Shown one piece after another: positions 28,661 through 36,023 of a DNA stretch of 64,000 bases (positions are counted from its first letter, which is position 1; each line of letters starts with the position of its first letter). The DNA is from Candidatus Gagatemarchaeum stordalenia (lineage in GTDB: Archaea; Thermoproteota; Nitrososphaeria; Nitrososphaerales; Gagatemarchaeaceae). Where the stretch lies: positions 62,001 through 126,000 of the forward strand of contig PLUF01000094.1 in NCBI GenBank assembly GCA_003164815.1. The letters run 5' to 3'. The notes under the pieces are model-generated. The model worked only from the letters and a program-made list of their open reading frames with translations. It had not been told where the DNA came from and did no database searches. The position numbers and the translations under genes were made by a program.

Positions 28661-28971
28661 GTGCTCAGCCCCCTTGCCGGGACGATGAGCGCCAGGGCGA
28701 AGCTCACCATCATCAAGAGCTCCAGGAAGTGCACGAGATGGAGGTCCACGTAGGGGATGAGGATGAGCAGGCCACCCGTGTACAGCTCCTGGTAGAACGT
28801 GACGACCTGGTCGGCACAGAGGAGGCTGAACGCGAGCATGAGAAAGAGGTAGCGGTTCCCCCGCCTCCTCACGAAAGCCCCGACAGAGACGGCGAACAGG
28901 CCGCCGGAGAAGACCACCAGCAGTAGGTGGAGCATGTCGTTGGGGTCGGATGTCGCCGGGGAGAAGAGCAA
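28657..28971 (-). CDS. Small three-helix membrane protein paired with the regulator
   Basis: The 104-residue product has three hydrophobic helices (about 13-33, 42-60 and 66-97) linked by a basic loop RRRGNR. It lacks recognisable catalytic residues. The stop overlaps the regulator start (ATGA), so the two are translated together; a signal-relay or anti-regulator role is inferred from this. The TTG at 28971 is the longest start; an ATG at 28935 (MLHLLLVV) would also give a complete first helix. TATA-like cgttatagtc lies just upstream. Confidence 0.7.
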   Translation of the reverse strand: MLFSPATSDPNDMLHLLLVVFSGGLFAVSVGAFVRRRGNRYLFLMLAFSLLCADQVVTFYQELYTGGLLILIPYVDLHLVHFLELLMMVSFALALIVPARGLST

Positions 28972-29075
28972 TGACTATCGGTGGCCAGACTATAACGCAT
29001 GTTCTATCATTTAAAAGTCTCGGGCGTTCGCCGTTTGAGCCACTGCGCCGGACCCGGCGGCCGGAGGGGGTTCCG

Positions 29076-29540
29076 CTAGGGGGCTACGCTCAGCTCGCCG
29101 TACTGCATGTAGATGTGGATGGGGCACGGTATGGAACAGTAGATCAGGAAGTTCCCTGCCTTGTCGGCGATGAAGGCAGGTATGTGGAGGACCTCTCCGG
29201 GCGAGATTGTCACGAGCGAGCTCTGGTAGTACCCCGAGATCTGGAATCCATGGGCGTAGTTGGCCGTGTTGCAGACCGTTATGTTCACGGTGCTGCCCTG
29301 TGTCACGTTGATTATCGGCCATGAACCCGTCCCGTAGTGGAGCTCGCTATCGTTGTAGCCCAAGTTGCTGGCGACGATGAGGAAGCCGCCCGGGGGCTTG
29401 GTGCATCCTGGCGGGAGCCCAGAGGACGCGGTGGTCTTGTTGAGGCTTAGGACATAGAACGCCGAGGTCGACGCCACCCCAGCGATTATGACCACCGCGA
29501 CCACGAGGAGTATCCTGCTGTTCGCTTTCACCCATGCCAC
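29076..29540 (-). CDS. Anchored cupredoxin with a CuA-like motif
   Basis: This 154-residue protein has an N-terminal membrane anchor (about 9-31) and a cupredoxin domain. Ligand candidates are His97 (NYAHGF) and a C-terminal loop with Cys135, Cys139, His142 and Met145 (CSIPCPIHIYM). The two cysteines four apart recall the CuA site of oxidase subunit II and N2O reductase, but the His is one residue closer than in the canonical C-x3-C-x3-H-x2-M. It is 9 nt downstream of the ZIP-like gene, in one operon. Electron transfer or copper handling at the outer face is the likely role. The GTG start is chosen because it precedes the anchor. Confidence 0.82.
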   Translation of the reverse strand: MAWVKANSRILLVVAVVIIAGVASTSAFYVLSLNKTTASSGLPPGCTKPPGGFLIVASNLGYNDSELHYGTGSWPIINVTQGSTVNITVCNTANYAHGFQISGYYQSSLVTISPGEVLHIPAFIADKAGNFLIYCSIPCPIHIYMQYGELSVAP

Positions 29541-29549
29541 CGGTCCGCC

Positions 29550-30359
29550 CTAGGAGTGGAGCAGCGCGGCGAGATAAAGGCACGTGAAGCCCAGCAAGAC
29601 CATCAACGCCATCTTGGTTGAGTCCATGGACGACGTGCGCTGTCCCTCGAACATCCCCCGCGCAAGCCTGAACGCGGCATAGAGCGAAGTTCCAAGCCCG
29701 AGCGCAAAGACGTAGGTGAAGTCTGCGCTCGGATAGGCCTGGACGAAGTAGTACGCGGTCGCGCCTCCGATAATCCCAGGGAGAGTGAACGCGAGCGTGA
29801 GCACGGAGAGGTCCTTGATCCGTCCGTTGAGGTCCTTCGCGTGGTCCTTGGCGTAGATCCAGTAGGCGGCGCCGACCATCATGGGCTCGAGCGCCTTGTG
29901 GAGGACGAACGCCGCCCCCGCCGCTAGGCCTCCGAAGGCGTCGACGAGGCTGGTGGACGGGGTGGTGACCGCGGTTGCGCTCAGCGCCGCGCCTTCCCCG
30001 AAGCCGTGTATGCCGATCGCTATAGCGACGAGCACCGGGATCGCAAAGCCGAGCTTCATGCCCTCTGGACCTGGGGAGAACATGTCCTTGTCGAGAGTAA
30101 GCATCAGCAGGAGGCCCACCCCGAAGCAAACCCAGAGCGCGACATGGAAGATCCCGCCCGAGAAACCCTCATTCGCGCCGAGGAGGTTCGCGTCCCCGAT
30201 GGTGTCGGAGAAGAACCAGAAGTAGAGCCCAATCGCGAAGGCGGCCAGGTACTTCGCGTTCAGGAAGCGGGCCGCGAACGAGATTATCGCCAGCCCCGCC
30301 GCGGCAGGGATGATGAACGACGCCAGCGTGCCGCCCAAGGTCTCGGCGAAACCTAGCAT
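29550..30359 (-). CDS. ZIP-like divalent metal transporter
   Basis: The 269-residue protein has about eight membrane helices with the paired ZIP metal-site patterns: His118-GFG-Glu122-G in IGIHGFGEGAALSA and His154-KAL-Glu158 in AFVLHKALEPMMVG. ZIP proteins move zinc, iron or other divalent ions into the cytoplasm. A short acidic/His loop is absent, so regulation by a cytosolic loop is unlikely. It heads an operon with the CuA-like cupredoxin and is divergent from a NikR-like repressor, pointing to metal-controlled expression. TATA gcttaatcta at 30381-30390. Confidence 0.78.
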   Translation of the reverse strand: MLGFAETLGGTLASFIIPAAAGLAIISFAARFLNAKYLAAFAIGLYFWFFSDTIGDANLLGANEGFSGGIFHVALWVCFGVGLLLMLTLDKDMFSPGPEGMKLGFAIPVLVAIAIGIHGFGEGAALSATAVTTPSTSLVDAFGGLAAGAAFVLHKALEPMMVGAAYWIYAKDHAKDLNGRIKDLSVLTLAFTLPGIIGGATAYYFVQAYPSADFTYVFALGLGTSLYAAFRLARGMFEGQRTSSMDSTKMALMVLLGFTCLYLAALLHS

Positions 30360-30380
30360 AGCTCACAAGTGATGTCCTGG

Positions 30381-30390
30381 TAGATTAAGC
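30381..30390 (-). promoter_or_regulatory. TATA box of the ZIP-cupredoxin operon
   Basis: gcttaatcta on the minus strand ends about 22 nt from the ATG. The 165-nt gap to the NikR-like gene is where an operator would lie, but no clear long inverted repeat was found by eye. Confidence 0.4.
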
Positions 30391-30492
30391 GTTGTGGCTC
30401 AAGCCGCGTCTTCAGGAACGAGGAGGTTGTTGAGGGAAGGCCCGAGAGGGACCCGCGCGCCAGCGGTCCGGCTTGTTAAGAAAGGGTCAACA

Positions 30493-30501
30493 TCTTATAT
30501 C
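30493..30501 (+). promoter_or_regulatory. TATA box of the NikR-like gene
   Basis: tcttatatc is 24 nt upstream of the ATG at 30525, giving a leaderless message. Confidence 0.55.
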
Positions 30502-30524
30502 AGGCCTAGTATCACAGACTCGCA

Positions 30525-30908
30525 ATGCCGATAGTGAGCCTCTCGTTCCCCGAGAGCATGATGAAGGAGATGGACGATCTGCAGCAGGCTCTGGGATTCA
30601 CCGGCAGGTCCGAGCTCGTCAGGGCGAGCATCCGCCTGATGCTGCAGGACGTCAGGGAGAAGAACTCGCTGGCAGGGAAGGGGAGCGCCGTGATCGTCCT
30701 CACGCACACTGAAGAGAACGAGGAGCCTGTGACACGGATCAAGCACCGCTACGACGACATCGTAAGGACCCACATCCACAACAAGATCACGAAGAAAAAC
30801 TGCGTGGAGATGTTCCTCCTTGAGGGAAGCTCACACGAGGTGGCGACGATGGCGAAGGATTTTCAGAAGGAAGAAGGGATCAAGAGCGTTAAACTCGTGA
30901 TGCTCTAG
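30525..30908 (+). CDS. NikR-like ribbon-helix-helix metal-responsive regulator
   Basis: The 127-residue protein has an N-terminal ribbon-helix-helix (VSLSFPESMMKEMDDL, then GRSELVRASIRLML) and a C-terminal ACT-like domain as in NikR. NikR binds nickel through three His and one Cys. Here candidates are His74, His83, His85 and Cys93, but spacing differs from E. coli NikR: His85 to Cys93 is 8 residues rather than 6, and His74 is 9 rather than 11 before His83. Metal specificity is therefore open. Its divergent neighbour is a ZIP-like transporter, a likely target. Confidence 0.85.
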   Translation: MPIVSLSFPESMMKEMDDLQQALGFTGRSELVRASIRLMLQDVREKNSLAGKGSAVIVLTHTEENEEPVTRIKHRYDDIVRTHIHNKITKKNCVEMFLLEGSSHEVATMAKDFQKEEGIKSVKLVML

Positions 30909-30941
30909 GCCGGGTCATCGCGGCCAGGTTTGAGAGAGAAG

Positions 30942-31047
30942 TGGGCCGGCCCGGATTTGAACCGGGGACCTTGGCGGTTTTCAGCTTTCGCCGTGTGAGA
31001 GCTTGACGGATCGCTCTGACGTCCAAACCAGGCTAGACGACCGGCCC
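30942..31047 (-). tRNA. Intron-containing tRNA, identity unresolved (Glu suspected)
   Basis: The minus strand has a perfect 7-bp acceptor (GGGCCGG with CCGGCCC), discriminator A, a T arm with loop TTCAAAT closed by CCCGG/CCGGG, and a D arm starting TCGTCTAG, which is typical of tRNA-Glu. Between D arm and variable loop there are 48 nt where 17 are needed, so about 31 nt of intron are present. CTCTCAC inside this stretch could be a Glu-CTC anticodon loop, but no single excision restores a paired anticodon stem; more than one intron or another anticodon (Leu-CAA, Phe-GAA) is possible. A TATA box (cgttaaatcc, 31071-31080) lies 24 nt upstream. No CCA is encoded. Confidence 0.7.
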
Positions 31048-31070
31048 TTGCCTGCGCCTGACGATGAACC

Positions 31071-31080
31071 GGATTTAACG
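31071..31080 (-). promoter_or_regulatory. TATA box of the tRNA gene
   Basis: cgttaaatcc on the minus strand is 24-33 nt upstream of the tRNA 5' end, supporting transcription of this unusual tRNA. Confidence 0.45.
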
Positions 31081-31093
31081 TTATTCGCCGGAG

Positions 31094-31780
31094 CTAGAGG
31101 TCGAAGTACCCCCACCTCAGGACGCGTCCCACGAATCTGGAAGCGCGATCGAGCGCGGTTCGGAGGTACTTCTCGAGGACGAAGGTCCCGAGGAGGGCTA
31201 TGGAGAATCCGAGAAACACCCCACCCAGGACATCGGTCGGATAGTGCGCCCCCACGTAGACCCTCGAGTAGCAGACGACCGCCGCCTCGAAGGCGAGCAG
31301 GATCGCGACGCTCTTCTTCTTGAACTTAGAGATGGCGAAACCCCCTCCTATCGAGACTATCAGCGCGTGCCCCGAGGGGAAGGAGGAGTCCGTGTCGGTG
31401 GCGACTCGCTGAACTATCCCGGCCAGGGCTTCGAACGGCCTCTCCCTGAACAGGACCGGTTTGAGCACGTCCCCGGCGACGATCCCGACCATGAACAGTA
31501 CCGCCAGCTCCAGCGCCAGTCGCTTGGTCGGACCCTTCCCGAGGAGCAACATGACCGCGACGACTCCGATCCAGAAGTACTCGCGGCCGTAGTTCGTCGC
31601 GTCGACCATCAGCTGGTTCAGCGCGCTTCCGAGGTACCCCTGGTCTATCGCGAGCGCCAGGGAGTTGTCTGCGCCCTGAATAGCGCCTGAGAAGACGAGG
31701 ACGGTTGTAAGGATGAACGCGGCCAGGCTCACGGCTCCTGCGAGGAGGAGACGGCGCTGGGAGTCCTTCGATTCCGTCAT
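31094..31780 (-). CDS. PAP2-family membrane phosphatase
   Basis: This 228-residue protein with about six membrane helices carries the three PAP2 motifs: KPVLFRERP (K-x6-RP), SFPSGHA (PSGH) and SRVYVGAHYPTDVLGG (SR-x5-H-x3-D). The family removes phosphate from lipid or polyprenyl phosphates on the membrane, often recycling the lipid carrier for glycosylation. The ATG start precedes a first hydrophobic helix. No operon partners are evident; substrate specificity cannot be read. Confidence 0.9.
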   Translation of the reverse strand: MTESKDSQRRLLLAGAVSLAAFILTTVLVFSGAIQGADNSLALAIDQGYLGSALNQLMVDATNYGREYFWIGVVAVMLLLGKGPTKRLALELAVLFMVGIVAGDVLKPVLFRERPFEALAGIVQRVATDTDSSFPSGHALIVSIGGGFAISKFKKKSVAILLAFEAAVVCYSRVYVGAHYPTDVLGGVFLGFSIALLGTFVLEKYLRTALDRASRFVGRVLRWGYFDL

Positions 31781-31867
31781 TAGATCTCCACTTCCGAGCG
31801 ATGAAGGGGCTCCGAGAAGAACCTATTCCCGGCGCCGAGCGGACCCAGCAACCCGGGCGTAGGGCAC

Positions 31868-32035
31868 CTACTTCTTGAGGCCCACGGAGCGGTTCTTGAG
31901 CCGGAGGTCAGAGGCGTGGCACTTCCTGCACCTCGTAGCCGCGAGAGGGTTCCTCGAACCGCACTTAAGACAGACCTTCAGGAAGAGGCGCTTCTTCTGC
32001 GCTATCTGCTTCTTGGTAACGTCAGCGATTGGCAA
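31868..32035 (-). CDS. rpl40e: Large-subunit ribosomal protein L40e
   Basis: The 55-residue protein matches archaeal L40e: a start PIADVTKKQIAQKKRLFLKV, then a zinc-binding set CLKCGSRNPLAATRCRKC (two CxxC pairs) and the basic tail LRLKNRSVGLKK. The TTG at 32035 gives the family N-terminus; the frame is open ten codons further to a TTG at 32065, which adds unrelated residues. L40e is a late-assembling 50S protein. Confidence 0.92.
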   Translation of the reverse strand: MPIADVTKKQIAQKKRLFLKVCLKCGSRNPLAATRCRKCHASDLRLKNRSVGLKK

Positions 32036-32152
32036 TTCTAATCGGTTCTTCCCCAGCCCTCCCAACGCCCCTTAAGGACTTTTCGAGGGCGTCGGGCCGG
32101 AATGGGTTGGGGTGGGTCGGGAAAAGGCCGTGCAAGGAGACAACGCAGGAAT

Positions 32153-32161
32153 GGTATTAAT
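32153..32161 (+). promoter_or_regulatory. TATA box of the anchored cyclophilin
   Basis: ggtattaat is 27 nt upstream of the ATG at 32188, supporting that start over the TTG at 32170. Confidence 0.5.
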
Positions 32162-32187
32162 CCTGAGTATTGATAGGCCTGACGCGA

Positions 32188-32880
32188 ATGGCACGCAAGT
32201 CAAGGCGAGGGAAGAAGTCCTCCCGTCGCAACCTCTACCTCAGCATAGCGGTCGTTGTCATACTCGTCGTAGCCATAGGGGCCGTGTACGATATTGAGGC
32301 ACGAGGAGGGACCAAGACGACGAGCAGCAGTAGCTCGACGTCCTCTGGAACTGGAGAGTACGCGGTCCTTGATACCACCCAGGGCAACATAACGATTCAG
32401 TTGTTCCCCGCGGACGCGCCCAAGACGGTCGCGAACTTCGTCAACCTCGCCAATACAGGGTTCTACAACGACCTTGTCTGGCACCGGATCGTCGCGGGAT
32501 TCATAATACAGACTGGGGACCCAAACACAAAGGGAGCTCCAAGTGACGAGAGCAATTGGGGGCAGGGAGGCTCGGGGACGACGATTCCCTTTGAGAACAG
32601 CGGACTTCCTGAGGGGGAGTACTACGTGGCGATGGCCAATACCATCGCGCAGGGCGACGGTGCATCATCCCAGTTCTTCATCAACCTAGTCAACAACGTC
32701 TCCTCGCTGGGCTCGGGGTACGCTGTCTTCGGCATGGTCGTGCAGGGCATGAACGCGGTGCAGGCGATCGGCGCACTCCCTGTCGCCTCGACGTGTTCGA
32801 GCAGCAATGGTCTTACATGCCCACCCTTGAATCCAGGCCAAGCTCTTCTAATCAGCGTCACCATCCAGAGCACGCCGTAG
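32188..32880 (+). CDS. Membrane-anchored cyclophilin-type peptidyl-prolyl isomerase
   Basis: The 230-residue protein has a basic head, a signal-anchor (about 17-37), a Ser/Thr-rich linker and a cyclophilin domain: TTQGNITIQLFPADAPKTVANF, WHRIVAGFIIQTGDP (catalytic Arg, Phe and Gln present) and SSQFFINLVNN. It would speed proline isomerisation in exported proteins. The ATG at 32188 is preferred by its TATA spacing; the frame is open to a TTG six codons earlier. A C-terminal pair of cysteines (STCSSSNGLTCPP) may form a disulfide. A cytosolic relative follows directly. Confidence 0.92.
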   Translation: MARKSRRGKKSSRRNLYLSIAVVVILVVAIGAVYDIEARGGTKTTSSSSSTSSGTGEYAVLDTTQGNITIQLFPADAPKTVANFVNLANTGFYNDLVWHRIVAGFIIQTGDPNTKGAPSDESNWGQGGSGTTIPFENSGLPEGEYYVAMANTIAQGDGASSQFFINLVNNVSSLGSGYAVFGMVVQGMNAVQAIGALPVASTCSSSNGLTCPPLNPGQALLISVTIQSTP

Positions 32881-32953
32881 ATGGACAGGGGCCCCGGCAG
32901 CCGGTGAGCCCAAGAGTCCTAATACCGGCACTCCGGAGAGCACGCCGAAAGGC

Positions 32954-33514
32954 TTGGACTCGACAACATCCAGCGGACCCGGTCCGCGCGTGACAATTTC
33001 GACGACTCAGGGGACCTTTGAAGTGGAACTGTTCCCGAAGGCGGCGCCGAAGACTGTAGCGAACTTCATCAGCCTCGCCAACACCGGGTTCTACAACAAC
33101 CTGGTCTGGCACCGGATCGTCAAGGGTTTCGCCATACAGATAGGCGACCCGACGAGCCGAAACGGGGGAGGCAACCCCTCCATGTGGGGGAGCACGGGCT
33201 CGAGCCAGACCGTCCCTCTCGAGACCAGCAGAACCCTGGTCGGCGAAGGATACGCGAACGACATCGGGTCCCTCGGGATGGCACGGACGTCCGACCCCAA
33301 CAGCGGGAGCTCGCAGTTCTTCATCAATCTGGCCGACAACTCCTTCCTCAACGGGCAGTACACGGTCTTCGGCAGGGTGGTAGCCGGCATGGATGTGGTC
33401 GACAAGTTAGCGAACCTCCCCGTCAGCCCTGACTGCATGGCTAGCGGCGGGATGAACTGCCGTCCTCTGGACCCGCAGCAGGCAGAGATCCTCACGATTA
33501 CGACGTCGGGCTAG
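32954..33514 (+). CDS. Cyclophilin-type peptidyl-prolyl isomerase without anchor
   Basis: This 186-residue protein is closely similar to the preceding one over the cyclophilin domain (STTQGTFEVELFPKAAPKTVANF, WHRIVKGFAIQIGDP, SSQFFINLADN), including the C-terminal DCMASGGMNCRPL cysteine pair. It lacks the anchor and linker, so it is probably cytoplasmic. The TTG at 32954 is the first start in an open frame, and a TATA-like cctaatac lies about 30 nt upstream. The pair looks like a tandem duplication that split the locations. Confidence 0.88.
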   Translation: MDSTTSSGPGPRVTISTTQGTFEVELFPKAAPKTVANFISLANTGFYNNLVWHRIVKGFAIQIGDPTSRNGGGNPSMWGSTGSSQTVPLETSRTLVGEGYANDIGSLGMARTSDPNSGSSQFFINLADNSFLNGQYTVFGRVVAGMDVVDKLANLPVSPDCMASGGMNCRPLDPQQAEILTITTSG

Positions 33515-33665
33515 ACATACCGCCCCAGTGCATCCTCGCGGACCCGGGGCGGCTGCCAAGGTACGCCCCAAAAGAGGGGTTTCTCGTCGTTCCCCCTGGG
33601 TAGGCTCGCGTGCGGTCGACCACTGAGCCACAAGTCTTAACTCCCGAGATTTTCTCCGCCTTTTC

Positions 33666-35198
33666 ATGGCCACGCAGGGCGATGGCCCAAAGCGCCGGGT
33701 TAACCCGAAGTATCTGGCAGTTATAGCCATCGTGCTCTTCGGGAGCGCAGCGCTAGCCGGCTTCTACTCGTTCGGGATGCAGCCCTCGGGCACGACTGTG
33801 GGCTCATCGTCTTCGAACTCGAGCAGTACGACTGCGTGCACGGCGGCCGCGCCCGAGGTAGACCAGAGACTGGCTTACACGACGTTCGGCGCCATTACGG
33901 AGTACACGCTCCCGGCCAACAGGACTCCGAGCGGTGTGGCCGTTGCTCCAGATGGCTCGGCCTGGTTCGGAGAATGGGGGCTTCCTGGGGTCGCTCACCT
34001 CTTCCCGAACGGCACCATTACCGAGTACAAGTGGCCCTATCCCGACCCCGCATCGATAAGCAACTGCCAGATGGCGACCCAGATCTGGGGGGTCGCCCTT
34101 TGGAACGGATCGGTCTGGGGCAGCGATTTCCTCTACTCGAGGCTGGTCGGCGTCAACCCGTCGACCGGACAGGCCCAGAAGATAGACCTCGCGAACGGGA
34201 CGACGCCCTACACCCTCGCCGTAAGCCCCAACAACTACCTATGGTTCACAGAGAGCAAGCTGGGAGCGGCCATAGGGAGGGTGAGCCCAACCAACGGCAC
34301 GGTGGACTACTACAACCTCCCGACGGCGAAGTACTGGGAATCTGTCTACGTGCTGTTCAAGAGCGACAGCACAGCCGGATATGTCCTCGCCCTCGACGGG
34401 GCAGACCCTGAGCTCGCCCAGGTCTTCTCTTTCAACTCGGCCTCTTCAAACCCTGTCTTCTCGCCCGTGGGGGAGAACCAGACGCTCTATGCGCCGACCG
34501 GCCTCGCCCTCGGGGAGGGGGGCCTCTGGGCCACCGAGCACTCGGCCTCGGCGATGGCCTTCCTGAACTTCACGACAAACCGCTGGACGATCTACCCCAC
34601 TTCCACGGTGCCCTACACCCCCTGGGTCCTGACCTACTTCGATGGGTCGAACGGGACGGCGGTATGGTTCAACGAGCACTACGGCAACCGGATGGGAGTG
34701 ATCTACGACAACTCGACACAGCTGACTGAGTACAACGTCTCGAACCCCCCTCTCTACAACCTGACGACGATAACCGACCCGACTGACGGAATCAACATGG
34801 TGACCATGGGTCTCGCGCCGGACGGGGCTTGGTTCGCTGCCGCGGGCGGCTTCGTCGGGTTCGTCAACGGCTCCTACGTCCCGCCGTTCTCCATCTCACT
34901 CGGGAGCGCATCGGTCCAAGTCGCGCCCGGCGGTTCGACCCAGATGAAGATCCAACTGTCAGGGGCAGTTCAGGAGAAGAACGTCTCGCTACAATTCTCA
35001 GATAACGAGTTCAACAACGGCAGCGCGAAATACCTCTCGTTCACGCCGGGGTCGCCGGTGTCGTCCTCGGGCGGAAGCAGTGTGGGGGTCACCATCGCAG
35101 CAGCGAGTAACATGCAGCCCGGCACCTACATTGCTGCTGCCACGGTGACGAACGGGAGTATCTACAGGTCCGTCTACTTCACAGTGGTCGTCACCTAG
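33666..35198 (+). CDS. Secreted Vgb/NHL-type beta-propeller protein
   Basis: The 510-residue protein has a signal-anchor (about residues 17-38), a Ser-rich linker and repeated propeller blades of the virginiamycin B lyase-like family: ITEYTLPANRTPSGVAVAPDG with AWFGEWG, LAVSPNNYLWFTESKLGAAIGRV, and further WATEHSASAMAFL and AVWFNEHYGNRMGVI. The last 100 residues form an Ig-like domain (VQVAPGGSTQMKIQLSG, ending YRSVYFTVVVT). Its role is unknown; binding or a lyase activity at the outer surface is possible. The ATG follows TATA agtcttaac by 25 nt. Confidence 0.85.
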   Translation: MATQGDGPKRRVNPKYLAVIAIVLFGSAALAGFYSFGMQPSGTTVGSSSSNSSSTTACTAAAPEVDQRLAYTTFGAITEYTLPANRTPSGVAVAPDGSAWFGEWGLPGVAHLFPNGTITEYKWPYPDPASISNCQMATQIWGVALWNGSVWGSDFLYSRLVGVNPSTGQAQKIDLANGTTPYTLAVSPNNYLWFTESKLGAAIGRVSPTNGTVDYYNLPTAKYWESVYVLFKSDSTAGYVLALDGADPELAQVFSFNSASSNPVFSPVGENQTLYAPTGLALGEGGLWATEHSASAMAFLNFTTNRWTIYPTSTVPYTPWVLTYFDGSNGTAVWFNEHYGNRMGVIYDNSTQLTEYNVSNPPLYNLTTITDPTDGINMVTMGLAPDGAWFAAAGGFVGFVNGSYVPPFSISLGSASVQVAPGGSTQMKIQLSGAVQEKNVSLQFSDNEFNNGSAKYLSFTPGSPVSSSGGSSVGVTIAAASNMQPGTYIAAATVTNGSIYRSVYFTVVVT

Positions 35199-35284
35199 TG
35201 CACGGTTCGGTCGACCCCGGCATCCCTTACTAACATGAACTAGTCGTGGCGCGCTTATGCAGCCGGAGCGAAAGGTCTCTCGAT

Positions 35285-35347
35285 ATGGCGAGGCGCAGGC
35301 TCATCGAGATTGTCGTCAAGGCGGACTCGGCAGAGGAGGAGCGGTAG
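35285..35347 (+). CDS. Possible 20-residue microprotein or gene fragment
   Basis: An ATG opens a short frame of 20 residues starting MARRRLIEIVVKADSAEEER. The beginning resembles the beta-strand start of many small alpha-beta proteins, and the frame ends abruptly, so it may be a decayed gene. A TATA-like cttatgc lies about 26-32 nt upstream. Expression is unproven. Confidence 0.25.
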   Translation: MARRRLIEIVVKADSAEEER

Positions 35348-35529
35348 GGGTGGTGCTGACCGACCTTTTCCGGATACTCAGCGGTGCGTTGAACGTACCT
35401 CGGACGCTTGGAGAGGAGCCAGAGAATCATGAATGAAAGCATCCCGCCCATGTCGCACGGAATGTCATCATCCATTACAATCGTTATACTAGGGAGGCTC
35501 TTCCCTACATGAGTATCTGACCCCCAGCA

Positions 35530-35539
35530 GGCTTATATC
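35530..35539 (+). promoter_or_regulatory. TATA box of the Rieske gene
   Basis: ggcttatatc lies 33 nt upstream of the ATG at 35572. Starts at 35542 and 35551 would fall at or before the expected transcription start, so this element decides the start. Confidence 0.55.
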
Positions 35540-35571
35540 GGGTGACCAATATGGGGCGTGCGATAGTAAAA

Positions 35572-35970
35572 ATGTCCGTCGAAGTGGCGCGAACGAGCGA
35601 AATCCCTGTCGGAACCATGAAGCGTGTCACGGCATTCGGCGAGCATGTCTTGCTCTCTAATGTTGGTGGCAAGATATACGCGACGCAGAACGACTGCGGC
35701 CATCAGAGGGCGAGCCTCGCGAGAGGTAAGCTGGAGGGAAACATAGTTACCTGTCCTCTCCACGGAGCGAAGTTCGATGTTACGAGCGGCCGCAATATCG
35801 AGGGGGTCCGAATGGGGATGTCCCCAGAGCTCATGCAGAAGATGCCGCCAGAGGTGGTGGTGATGTTCAAGAACATGGGCGAGATAATGGCCGACATCGA
35901 GATTCGGCCGCTGAGGACCTACAAGGTCGAGTTCAAGGGAGACTCGATCTACCTGGACAAGGTGACATGA
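35572..35970 (+). CDS. Small Rieske [2Fe-2S] protein with an insertion
   Basis: This 132-residue soluble protein has a Rieske-type ferredoxin fold with ligands Cys42-G-His44 and Cys61-P-L-His64 (NDCGHQRASL; CPLHGAKFD). After the second motif an extra Met-rich segment of about 35 residues (MGMSPELMQKMPPEVVVMF) precedes the last strands. Such ferredoxins feed electrons to oxygenases or sense redox, but no oxygenase is nearby. The start at 35572 is set by the TATA spacing. A second Rieske gene follows after 53 nt. Confidence 0.88.
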   Translation: MSVEVARTSEIPVGTMKRVTAFGEHVLLSNVGGKIYATQNDCGHQRASLARGKLEGNIVTCPLHGAKFDVTSGRNIEGVRMGMSPELMQKMPPEVVVMFKNMGEIMADIEIRPLRTYKVEFKGDSIYLDKVT

Positions 35971-36023
35971 GCCTGTCCAATCTTTCTAAGGTGGGAGAAG
36001 GCAATTTCGTCTAGGTCGCCGGA

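Larger units (their letters stand above)
35199..35541. other. 343-nt gap with at most two tiny reading frames
   Basis: Between the propeller and the first Rieske gene no normal-size gene is supported. The plus strand holds the 20-codon frame listed at 35285, then in another frame a GTG at 35350 opening 28 codons (MVLTDLFRILSGALNV and onward). The minus strand has an 81-codon frame at 35230-35475 without recognisable features. Decay of a former gene is possible. Confidence 0.5.

Noticed and set aside
33800-35200. Repeats in the beta-propeller as a possible CRISPR or DNA repeat array
   Set aside because: The repeats are protein blades with divergent DNA and no regular spacing. No CRISPR array is seen in the window.
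35230-35475. 81-codon minus-strand frame in the gap before the Rieske genes
   Set aside because: No promoter, motif or membrane segment supports it; the composition looks random.
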